Shown: in pieces, positions 8,766 to 15,068 of the stretch
Layout: every line of letters starts with the position of its first letter
Numbering within the stretch: position 1 is the stretch's first letter
Origin: Neotamlana nanhaiensis
GTDB lineage: Bacteria > Bacteroidota > Bacteroidia > Flavobacteriales > Flavobacteriaceae
Direction: 5' to 3'
DNA length: 64,000 nucleotides
Assembly (NCBI RefSeq): GCF_000943555.1
Contig: NZ_JTDV01000005.1
Span: forward strand, 186,001 to 250,000
Made by a program: the position numbers and the translations under genes
The notes under the pieces: model-generated
Databases searched by the model: none
What the model was told of the DNA's origin: nothing
What the model saw: the letters and a program-made list of their open reading frames with translations, nothing else

Positions 8766-9770
8766 CTAATTAAAAATTTTAAACAACAACTCTTTTAACA
8801 AATCTCCTTGTGGTACCGCATTGGCGTTAACACCTTTGCTTTTAACATCAAATTCGCGCAATGTTGCTACAACTGCACTCACCTTTCTCATAGGATAATT
8901 TCGGGCTGCATTAATATATTCGTTTACAAAATATGGGTTTATTTTTAATGCCGAAGCGACATTACGTGGCGATTTATCTGCCAACCCATGAAAATATAGT
9001 AATTGCGAGAAAAAGTTAAACAATAAGGCTACCGTAACCACTATGGGATTATCTTTGGGGTTATTTGCAAAATAATTAACAATGCTAAACGCCTTTTTAA
9101 TATTGCGTTCGCCAACGGCTTTTCGTAACTCAAAATTGTTGTAATCTTTACTTATTCCAATATTCTCTTCAATATGAGCGGGTGTAATTTCGGTGTCTTT
9201 TGGTAAAATAATTTGAAGCTTTTCTAACTCATTATATATTTTACTTAAATCAGTACCTAAAAACTCTACAAGCATTTGAGCTGCTTTTGGTGTAATCGTG
9301 TATTTTTTAGGAGATAGCACACGGCGAATCCAATCGGCAACTTGGTTTTCGTAAAGCTTTTTACTCTCGTAAATTACGCCTGTTTTCTTTATGGTTTTAT
9401 ACAACGATTTACGCTTATCTATTTTTTTGTATTTATAGTTAACAACTAAAATGGTTGTTGGTTGCGGGTTACTCGCGTAACTTGCCAACTTCTCGATATG
9501 TCGCGATAAATCTTGGGCTTCTTTTACAATAACCACTTGGTATTCGGCCATCATTGGGTAACGTTTTGCATTGCTTACAATGTCTTCAATAGTAACATCT
9601 CTGCCGTATAACAACATTTGGTTAAACCCACGCTCTTCTTCGGTTAAAATGGTATTTTCAATAAAATCGGAAATTTTATCAATATAATAAGGTTCTTCAC
9701 CCATTAAAAAATAAATGGGTTTTAATTGGCCGTTTTTTATATCGGTTACCAGTTGTTTTACTTCGTCCAA
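8766..9770 (-). CDS. holA: DNA polymerase III subunit delta (HolA)
   Basis: Clamp-loader subunit that opens the beta sliding clamp. The 334 residues match the family: an N-terminal AAA-like domain with GEEPYYIDKI near residue 24 and EAQDLSR near 84, a short helical lid, and the C-terminal collar domain, including the SKIYNELEKL region near 175. The best start is a TTG at 9768-9770, because no ATG lies nearby upstream or shortly downstream that would keep the N-terminal strand. Delta normally lacks a functional Walker A, and none is seen here. It is followed at once by ung. Confidence 0.93.
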   Translation of the reverse strand: MDEVKQLVTDIKNGQLKPIYFLMGEEPYYIDKISDFIENTILTEEERGFNQMLLYGRDVTIEDIVSNAKRYPMMAEYQVVIVKEAQDLSRHIEKLASYASNPQPTTILVVNYKYKKIDKRKSLYKTIKKTGVIYESKKLYENQVADWIRRVLSPKKYTITPKAAQMLVEFLGTDLSKIYNELEKLQIILPKDTEITPAHIEENIGISKDYNNFELRKAVGERNIKKAFSIVNYFANNPKDNPIVVTVALLFNFFSQLLYFHGLADKSPRNVASALKINPYFVNEYINAARNYPMRKVSAVVATLREFDVKSKGVNANAVPQGDLLKELLFKIFN

Positions 9771-9860
9771 ACGTGTATTTATTAAAGATTACAGAAATTA
9801 AAATTGAAAATGCATTACAATTATTTCGGAAGAAAAACACCCAAAATAACATTATAATTA

Positions 9861-9868
9861 TAAATTTG
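9861..9868 (+). promoter_or_regulatory. -7 promoter element TAAATTTG, possible leaderless start
   Basis: The bases TAAATTTG fit TAnnTTTG exactly. Only four bases separate the G from the GTG start at 9873, so a transcript starting at the usual distance would begin at or next to the start codon. No -33 TTTG is evident. Confidence 0.4.
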
Positions 9869-9872
9869 CTTT

Positions 9873-10313
9873 GTGCAAAAACTTAATTTCCCAACATATT
9901 CGTTTCGGTTCAAAAATAACGAAAATAAAGTTTCTATTTTTGATAGCATTCGTAAAAAGTTTGTGATTTTACAACCTGAAGAATGGGTGCGCCAACATTG
10001 TATTAACTTTTTAATAAACGAAAAAAACTACCCTATTTCTTTAATAAATGTTGAAAAAGAAATTATTATAAACGATTTAAAAAAACGCTACGATATTGTT
10101 GTTTTTAAGCCTAACGGAAGTATTTACTTAATTGTAGAATGTAAAGCACCTAAAATTAATATTTCGCAAAGCACTTTCGACCAAATTGCGCGCTATAATT
10201 TAAATTTAAAAGCCGATTTTTTAATGGTAACCAATGGCTTAAATCACTATTATTGTGCTATGGATTTTAAAAATGAATGTTATAACTTTTTAGCAGACAT
10301 CCCTAGTTTTTAA
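9873..10313 (+). CDS. Stand-alone type I restriction enzyme R N-terminal-like (HSDR_N_2) domain protein
   Basis: A 146-residue protein consisting only of a PD-(D/E)XK nuclease-like fold. YDIVVF near residue 74 supplies the acidic residue and IVECKAP near 90 supplies the E-x-K pair; the QIARYN segment follows. These match the HSDR_N_2 domain known from the N-terminus of type I restriction subunits. No helicase, methylase or specificity gene is nearby, so this is not a restriction system here. Such single-domain versions appear common in Bacteroidota and their role is not known to me. GTG is the start; a -7 box lies directly upstream. The glycosyltransferase gene starts two bases after its stop. 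Confidence 0.8.
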   Translation: MQKLNFPTYSFRFKNNENKVSIFDSIRKKFVILQPEEWVRQHCINFLINEKNYPISLINVEKEIIINDLKKRYDIVVFKPNGSIYLIVECKAPKINISQSTFDQIARYNLNLKADFLMVTNGLNHYYCAMDFKNECYNFLADIPSF

Positions 10314-10315
10314 TT

Positions 10316-11305
10316 ATGAAAATTGCCATTGTAATATTAAACTGGAACGGAAAACAACTGCTTAAACAATTTTTACCATCGGTTATTGAATATTCACCTG
10401 AAGCCGATATTTATGTAGCAGACAACGCATCAACTGATAATTCTGTTAAGTTTTTAAAAGCTGCTTTCCCAGAAATAAACCTCATTCAAAACAACATAAA
10501 TGGTGGGTATGCCAAAGGTTATAACGATGCTTTAAAACATGTAGAAGCTGATGTGTTTTGCTTACTAAATAATGATGTAGAAGTTACAAAAAATTGGCTA
10601 CAACCTATTACCAAGGAATTTAACAACGATACAAATACAGCGATTATTCAACCTAAAATATTAGATTTTAAAAACAAAAATTATTTTGAATATGCTGGAG
10701 CTGCTGGTGGTTTTATTGATAAATATGGATTTCCTTATTGTCGCGGACGCATTTTTAACACCCTCGAAAAAGATAACGGACAATACAATAATGATTGCGA
10801 CATTTTTTGGGCAACAGGCGCCTGTTTATTTATAAAACGTTCGGTTTTTACCATATTAAATGGTTTTGATGAACATTTTTTTGCGCATATGGAAGAAATA
10901 GACTTATGCTGGCGAGCAAAAAACTTAGGCTTTACTATTAAATACATTGGTAACGCTACGGTATACCACGTTGGTGGCGCCACTTTAAATGCTATAAATC
11001 CTAAAAAAACCTATTTAAATTTTAGAAATAACCTTTATATTCTAACCAAAAACGCCAAAGGCCCTCTGTTCCCATTAATTTTTACACGTCTCCTATTTGA
11101 TGCTGTCGCTGGTATTAAATTTCTACTAGAACTAAAACCATTACATACGCTTGCTATTATAAAAGCGCATTTTGCATATTACAAACACTGTAATACATTA
11201 CTTAAGCAACGTAAAATGTCCAAAAACAAGATAAAGTATTATCATAAAAAATCTATTGTTCTTGCATATTTCATAAGTAAAACCAAGCATTTTAGCGAAT
11301 TGTAA
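10316..11305 (+). CDS. Family 2 glycosyltransferase
   Basis: A 329-residue GT-A-fold transferase. The N-terminus KIAIVILNWNG is the nucleotide-sugar-binding strand. ADNASTDNS is near residue 40, NNDVEVT near 92 (metal-binding D-x-D-like) and FDEHFFAHMEEIDLCWRA near 185, the catalytic ED motif region. This layout is typical of rhamnosyltransferase-like GT2 enzymes that work on cell-surface polysaccharide at the inner membrane. Donor and acceptor cannot be read from sequence. It is coupled to the HSDR_N_2-like gene by a two-base gap, which probably reflects shared transcription and not shared function. Confidence 0.9.
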   Translation: MKIAIVILNWNGKQLLKQFLPSVIEYSPEADIYVADNASTDNSVKFLKAAFPEINLIQNNINGGYAKGYNDALKHVEADVFCLLNNDVEVTKNWLQPITKEFNNDTNTAIIQPKILDFKNKNYFEYAGAAGGFIDKYGFPYCRGRIFNTLEKDNGQYNNDCDIFWATGACLFIKRSVFTILNGFDEHFFAHMEEIDLCWRAKNLGFTIKYIGNATVYHVGGATLNAINPKKTYLNFRNNLYILTKNAKGPLFPLIFTRLLFDAVAGIKFLLELKPLHTLAIIKAHFAYYKHCNTLLKQRKMSKNKIKYYHKKSIVLAYFISKTKHFSEL

Positions 11306-11355
11306 TTTGGATAGCAAAAGTTTTGTTAAAATGTTAAATTCCTCGCTTTTTTATA

Positions 11356-11363
11356 TATTTTTG
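11356..11363 (+). promoter_or_regulatory. -7 promoter element of the OmpA-family gene
   Basis: TATTTTTG at 11356-11363 fits TAnnTTTG and lies 37 bases before the ATG. A TTTG at 11322-11325 is 30 bases upstream, farther than the usual 17-20, so the -33 element is uncertain. Confidence 0.4.
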
Positions 11364-11400
11364 TGTTAATCTTAAAGAGAAATTAATCCTAAACAGTATT

Positions 11401-12237
11401 ATGAAAAAAGTTTTAATACTTGGTGCATCAGCTATGTTAGCACTAAGTTCTTGTGTATCGAAAAAACAATTTACAGACTTACAAGCAAAACTCAATGAAA
11501 AAGAAGATTTGCTTAACTCTGCAACCGTGAAACTAAACTCTTGTTTAGAAGAAAAAGCTTCTACATCAGCACGAGCAACAGCCTTAGAAGAGCAAATTGC
11601 AGATTTACGCAAGTACAATGAAAATTTACAAGTACTATCGGCTAAAGGAGCCAGCAACGTAGAAAAAACCCTTGAAAGTATAAAAGAAAAAGATCTTAAA
11701 ATTTCGCGTTTACAAGATGCGCTTACCAAAAAAGACAGCGTAACATTAGCTTTAGTTACAAGCTTAAAACGCGAGGTTGGTATTAACGACCCGGACATTG
11801 AAGTTAACGTAGAAAAAGGCGTTGTATTTATATCTATTGCCGATAAATTATTATTCCAAAGCGGCAGTTACAATGTAACTAGCAAAGCTAAAGGTGTACT
11901 TGCTAAAGTAGCAAAAGTTGTGAATAGCAAACCAGATTTCGAGTGTATGGTTGAAGGTCATACCGATAATGTACCGTATCGTAAAGAGCCCTTGTTAGAT
12001 AACTGGGATTTAAGTGTAAAACGCTCTACCTCTATTATTCGCGTCTTAGAAAGTTTAGACGTTAACCCAAGCCAGTTAATTGCTGCTGGTCGTAGCCACT
12101 ACGTACCATTAGTAGATAACGATACCGCTGAAAACCGTGCTAAAAACCGCAGAACCCGTATTGTTATTTTACCAAAAATCGATCAGTTTTACGACATGAT
12201 TGAAAAAGAAATGAAAAATTTAGAAGCTGGTAATTAA
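11401..12237 (+). CDS. OmpA-family peptidoglycan-associated lipoprotein
   Basis: A 278-residue envelope protein. The signal peptide ends with a lipobox (LALSSC, C18), so the protein is probably lipidated. Residues about 25-120 are charged and heptad-like, likely a coiled coil. The C-terminal OmpA/MotB domain covers about 135-270, with the peptidoglycan-binding signature VEGHTDNVPY near 183 and NRAKNRRTRI near 245. Known role of the domain: non-covalent binding to peptidoglycan, linking it to the outer membrane. It has its own promoter candidate and a strong downstream terminator, so it is probably monocistronic. Confidence 0.93.
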   Translation: MKKVLILGASAMLALSSCVSKKQFTDLQAKLNEKEDLLNSATVKLNSCLEEKASTSARATALEEQIADLRKYNENLQVLSAKGASNVEKTLESIKEKDLKISRLQDALTKKDSVTLALVTSLKREVGINDPDIEVNVEKGVVFISIADKLLFQSGSYNVTSKAKGVLAKVAKVVNSKPDFECMVEGHTDNVPYRKEPLLDNWDLSVKRSTSIIRVLESLDVNPSQLIAAGRSHYVPLVDNDTAENRAKNRRTRIVILPKIDQFYDMIEKEMKNLEAGN

Positions 12238-12256
12238 TCCACTTTTATAACACTTT

Positions 12257-12306
12257 AAAGAGGCTGGTTAAAACATTATGTTTTTCCAATCAGCCTCTTT
12301 TTTTAT
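12257..12306 (+). terminator. Rho-independent terminator of the OmpA-family gene
   Basis: Arms 12257-12269 and 12288-12300 pair over 13 positions (ten Watson-Crick from AAAGAGGCTG with CAGCCTCTTT, then one G-U and two A-U pairs), followed by a T run. It starts 20 bases after the stop codon. Confidence 0.88.
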
Positions 12307-12316
12307 GCCTTTAAAT

Positions 12317-12401
12317 GGGCGTTACCCTAAAGGGTCAGGCTTTCGGTAGTCGCTTCCCGACACGTCGGGCGAGCTCCAACAAATACCTCAATCCTTAACG
12401 C
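12317..12401 (+). repeat. Structured dispersed intergenic repeat, copy A
   Basis: An 85-base GC-richer element. The ends GCGTTA and TAACGC pair with each other. Inside are a hairpin ACCCT-aa-AGGGT, a conserved segment reading GGCTTTCGGTAGTCGCTT, a second hairpin CCCGA-CACG-TCGGG, and a conserved 3' segment with GAGCTCCAACAAAT and CCTCAATCC. Copy B at 34711-34800 (minus strand) shares the conserved segments but has different hairpin sequences. I recall similar intergenic elements across Bacteroidota; the function is unknown to me. Confidence 0.75.
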
Positions 12402-12425
12402 AAAAACTCAGTGCTGCAAAAAAAA

Positions 12426-12881
12426 TCAGGCACCACTATTAACTATTTGTCCTTCATACGCCAACTCTAAAAGTTCAATAGCTATATTGGGAGCGTCTGC
12501 TATTAAGTCCGCTTCAATAATTTTAATAGGCCAAGCCTTAATTAATGTCCAAGTCATTGACACTGCAGAGCTATCATCTATCAATTCAATAACAATTGTT
12601 TCCGGATTTACAGTATTCATTATTACAGCACGGTACCAATTCCAGAAGTTATTATCATCTATAAAAACCCCTTTTTTAAGTATTACACTACTTGTTTTGA
12701 TTCTTTCAAGTTTTTTAACGCTTGAAACCAAATTACTATTACCAAGTAGTTGTTCCGATTCAACATATAATCCTGATACTTCTTGAAAAGCAACAACATT
12801 ATTAAGAGTCTTAAATTTTACTCGGAAATAAAACTTAGGAATTAGCCATACTGCAACTGATTCTTGACCTTCATCTGCCAT
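12426..12881 (-). CDS. Orphan phage tail-tube-like protein (T4 gp19 family)
   Basis: A 151-residue protein with the pattern of the T4 gp19-like tube family: PKFYFRVKF near the N-terminus, VSGLYVESE near 35, VILKKGVF near 66, the NFWNWYRAV segment near 78 and MTWTLIKAWPIKI near 109. The family includes tail tubes of contractile phages and of extracellular contractile injection systems. No sheath, baseplate, spike or ATPase gene lies nearby, so it is isolated here. It could be a relic, a structural part encoded away from its cluster, or a repurposed tube subunit. A perfect palindrome sits 18 bases upstream of the ATG. The downstream side carries repeat copy A. Confidence 0.82.
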   Translation of the reverse strand: MADEGQESVAVWLIPKFYFRVKFKTLNNVVAFQEVSGLYVESEQLLGNSNLVSSVKKLERIKTSSVILKKGVFIDDNNFWNWYRAVIMNTVNPETIVIELIDDSSAVSMTWTLIKAWPIKIIEADLIADAPNIAIELLELAYEGQIVNSGA

Positions 12882-12899
12882 AATATTGTAATGTTATGC

Positions 12900-12918
12900 G
12901 TAACAAACTATTTGTTAC
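12900..12918. promoter_or_regulatory. Perfect palindrome upstream of the tube-like gene
   Basis: GTAACAAA and TTTGTTAC are perfect 8-base arms around a CTA spacer, centred about 28 bases before the ATG of the tube-like gene. Size and place suit a dimeric repressor operator or a leader hairpin. The regulator is not apparent. Confidence 0.45.
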
Positions 12919-13101
12919 AGTTATAAATTATTAATAGTATTATCCTAGACATAAGAAACTGCCAAATCAATAATAAAAATAAAACAACTGATGAATCTCA
13001 AATAACAAGATTCGCCAATTAAAAACGTATTATAATATTAATTGCTACTTAGGGAAAGAATTTAAATGTAAGAATATTTTTTAAAACAGCAGGTAAAATG
13101 G

Positions 13102-13449
13102 CTAGTTTATGTCTTCGCACCAAACCGCCAATTCATTGCCAGAAGGATCTAGAAACTGGAAACGTTTACCACCTGGAAATGAAAAAGTATCTACCGAAAT
13201 TTGTCCGCCATTTTTAATAACTTTTGCTTTTATGGCATCTAAATCCTTATGATGCAACACCACTAAAACACCATTAGTTATTGGGGCGTTAGTTTTTTCA
13301 AAACCACCTTCAACGCCACTATTTTTAAAGGCTATGTAACTATCGCCATAATCGGTAAACTCCCAGTTAAAACAAGCAGTGTAAAATCTTTTAATGTCTT
13401 CTAACTCTTTAGCTTTAAATTCTATGTAGTTTATTGGTGTATTTACCAT
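13102..13449 (-). CDS. VOC family (glyoxalase-like) protein
   Basis: A 115-residue single VOC domain with two beta-alpha-beta-beta-beta modules: IEFKAKELEDIKRFYTACF at residues 8-26, then VLHHKDLDAIKAKV near 68-82 and FLDPSGNELAVW at 99-110. The terminal glutamate typical of the metal site is visible in GNELAVW. The first metal position is not a clear histidine. Substrate unknown; the domain serves glyoxalases, dioxygenases and resistance proteins alike. It follows the threonylcarbamoyl-AMP synthase gene by nine bases and is likely read with it. Confidence 0.87.
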   Translation of the reverse strand: MVNTPINYIEFKAKELEDIKRFYTACFNWEFTDYGDSYIAFKNSGVEGGFEKTNAPITNGVLVVLHHKDLDAIKAKVIKNGGQISVDTFSFPGGKRFQFLDPSGNELAVWCEDIN

Positions 13450-13458
13450 GTTTTTATT

Positions 13459-14079
13459 TTAAAAAATTTCTGTGCTTCCTTTACCTTCGCGTACTAGAAT
13501 GGGTTCACCATCAGATAAATCGATTACTGTTGACGGTTCGTTACCGCCATAGCCGCCATCAATTACCAAATCGACTAGATTATCCCATTTTTCAAGAATA
13601 AGTTCAGGATCGGTGGTGTACTCAATAATCTCATCATCATCGCGAATTGAAGTTGAAATAATAGGATTACCAAGTGTTTTTACTATATCTAAAGCTATAT
13701 TGTTATTAGGAATACGAATACCTACTGTTTTTCGTTTTTTAAACGGATTTGGCAAGTTTTTAGAACCCGGTAAAATAAAAGTATAAGGTCCCGGAAAGTT
13801 GTGTTTTAATATTTTAAACACCGAGGTATCAATTTGTTTTACATAGTCGCTTAAATTACTTAAATCGTGACAAATAAATGAAAAGTTAGCCTTTTCAAGC
13901 TTCACGCCTTTTATTCTCGCCACGCGTTCTAGCGCTTTTATATTTGTAATATCGCAACCTAAACCATAAACCGTATCGGTTGGATAAATTATTAACCCGC
14001 CACGTTTCAACACGTTAACCACCTTCGAGATTTCTTTTTGGTTGGGGTTTTCTTCGTAAATTTTTATAAAATCAGCCAA
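13459..14079 (-). CDS. L-threonylcarbamoyladenylate synthase (Sua5/YciO/YrdC family)
   Basis: Makes threonylcarbamoyl-AMP from threonine, bicarbonate and ATP, the first step of t6A modification on ANN-decoding tRNAs. The 206 residues contain GGLIIYPTDTVYGLGCD near 27-43, the family substrate loop, then SFICHDLSNLSDY near 67 and VGIRIPNN near 122. The TSIRDDDE segment replaces the more usual TSAN region, which is closer to YciO, so the exact subfamily is uncertain. The start is TTG at 14079; no better ATG keeps the N-terminus. It precedes the VOC gene. Confidence 0.88.
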   Translation of the reverse strand: MADFIKIYEENPNQKEISKVVNVLKRGGLIIYPTDTVYGLGCDITNIKALERVARIKGVKLEKANFSFICHDLSNLSDYVKQIDTSVFKILKHNFPGPYTFILPGSKNLPNPFKKRKTVGIRIPNNNIALDIVKTLGNPIISTSIRDDDEIIEYTTDPELILEKWDNLVDLVIDGGYGGNEPSTVIDLSDGEPILVREGKGSTEIF

Positions 14080-14123
14080 TTTTTGTATCTTATTATACGT
14101 TTAAAAATAATATAATTTTAGAT

Positions 14124-14987
14124 ATGAAGGTTGGTTTTAAAGTTTTAAGCTATTTTTTTATCGCTGTAACACTTCAAAATTGCTCAACCGCTTCCAACGA
14201 TACTAACGAAAACACTGAAGAACCTAAATTATATTATCAAGAATTAAATATACCCTATGGTGATGAGAATCGTCAAAAATTTGATTTGTATTTACCTGCC
14301 AACCGAACTTTAAATACAAAAACTATCATCTTAATTCATGGTGGTGGTTGGGTTTCGGGCGATAAAAGCGATATGAATACCATTAAAGATTTAATAAGAT
14401 CTGATTTTCCAAATTTGGCTATCGCAAACCTAAATTATCGCTATGCAAATTCCGAAAACAAGCCCTACCCTATGCAAACCAACGATATTACTAGCGTGAT
14501 TACTTATTTAAAAAGTAATGCTGAAAAATACACCATATCGAATAACTTTGGGTTTATTGGCGTTAGCGCTGGTGCACATTTATCGTTATTATGGAGCTAC
14601 GCACTCGACACCGATAAAAGCATAAACATGGTTTGCAGTATTGTAGGCCCTACAAATTTAACAGATCCGGCTTATCTAAATAACACAAGTCCTGAGCTAC
14701 AAGCTCTTTTAAATATGTTTGGAGAAACACCGGATATCGCTTATTTGGAAGAAGCAAGTCCGTTGCACCAACTCACAGCAAGCGCCCCACCTAGTATTTT
14801 ATTTTACGGTGGACAAGATCCTTTAATTCCAACAACTCAAGGTACCGATTTACGGGATAAACTGGCTGCGTTAAACGTAACACATCAATTTACTTTATAC
14901 CCAAACGAAGCTCATGGTTGGGAAGGTTTAGCATTACTTGATACTTGGACGAAATTAAAAGCGTTTATACAAACGCATTTAAATTAA
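14124..14987 (+). CDS. Lipoprotein alpha/beta hydrolase (esterase, BD-FAE-like)
   Basis: A 287-residue secreted hydrolase. The signal peptide ends in a lipobox (TLQNC, C20), so membrane anchoring is likely. The oxyanion motif HGGGW is near residue 72, the nucleophile elbow GVSAG near 150, the acid in GGQDPLIP near 236 and the catalytic histidine in NEAHGW near 267. This is the hormone-sensitive-lipase or BD-FAE-like arrangement, acting on short esters; the natural substrate is unknown. It converges with the uvrD-type helicase gene, with a hairpin between them. Confidence 0.88.
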   Translation: MKVGFKVLSYFFIAVTLQNCSTASNDTNENTEEPKLYYQELNIPYGDENRQKFDLYLPANRTLNTKTIILIHGGGWVSGDKSDMNTIKDLIRSDFPNLAIANLNYRYANSENKPYPMQTNDITSVITYLKSNAEKYTISNNFGFIGVSAGAHLSLLWSYALDTDKSINMVCSIVGPTNLTDPAYLNNTSPELQALLNMFGETPDIAYLEEASPLHQLTASAPPSILFYGGQDPLIPTTQGTDLRDKLAALNVTHQFTLYPNEAHGWEGLALLDTWTKLKAFIQTHLN

Positions 14988-15035
14988 ACGAATTCTTTAT
15001 TTTCTAGATTTAAAATAGACTTAACAAAAACGATG

Positions 15036-15066
15036 AACGGCTACAACTTTGATAGTTCGAACCGTT
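15036..15066 (-). terminator. Candidate terminator of the helicase gene
   Basis: On the minus strand AACGG/CCGTT and an inner AACT/AGTT stem lie three bases after the helicase stop, followed by CATCGTTTTTG. The stem is interrupted by internal loops, so it is weaker than the other terminators here. Confidence 0.42.
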
Positions 15067-15068
15067 AC

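Noticed and set aside
15056-15066. tRNA-like GGTTCGA motif on the minus strand
   Set aside because: No acceptor or anticodon stems can be formed; the bases are part of a terminator-like hairpin.
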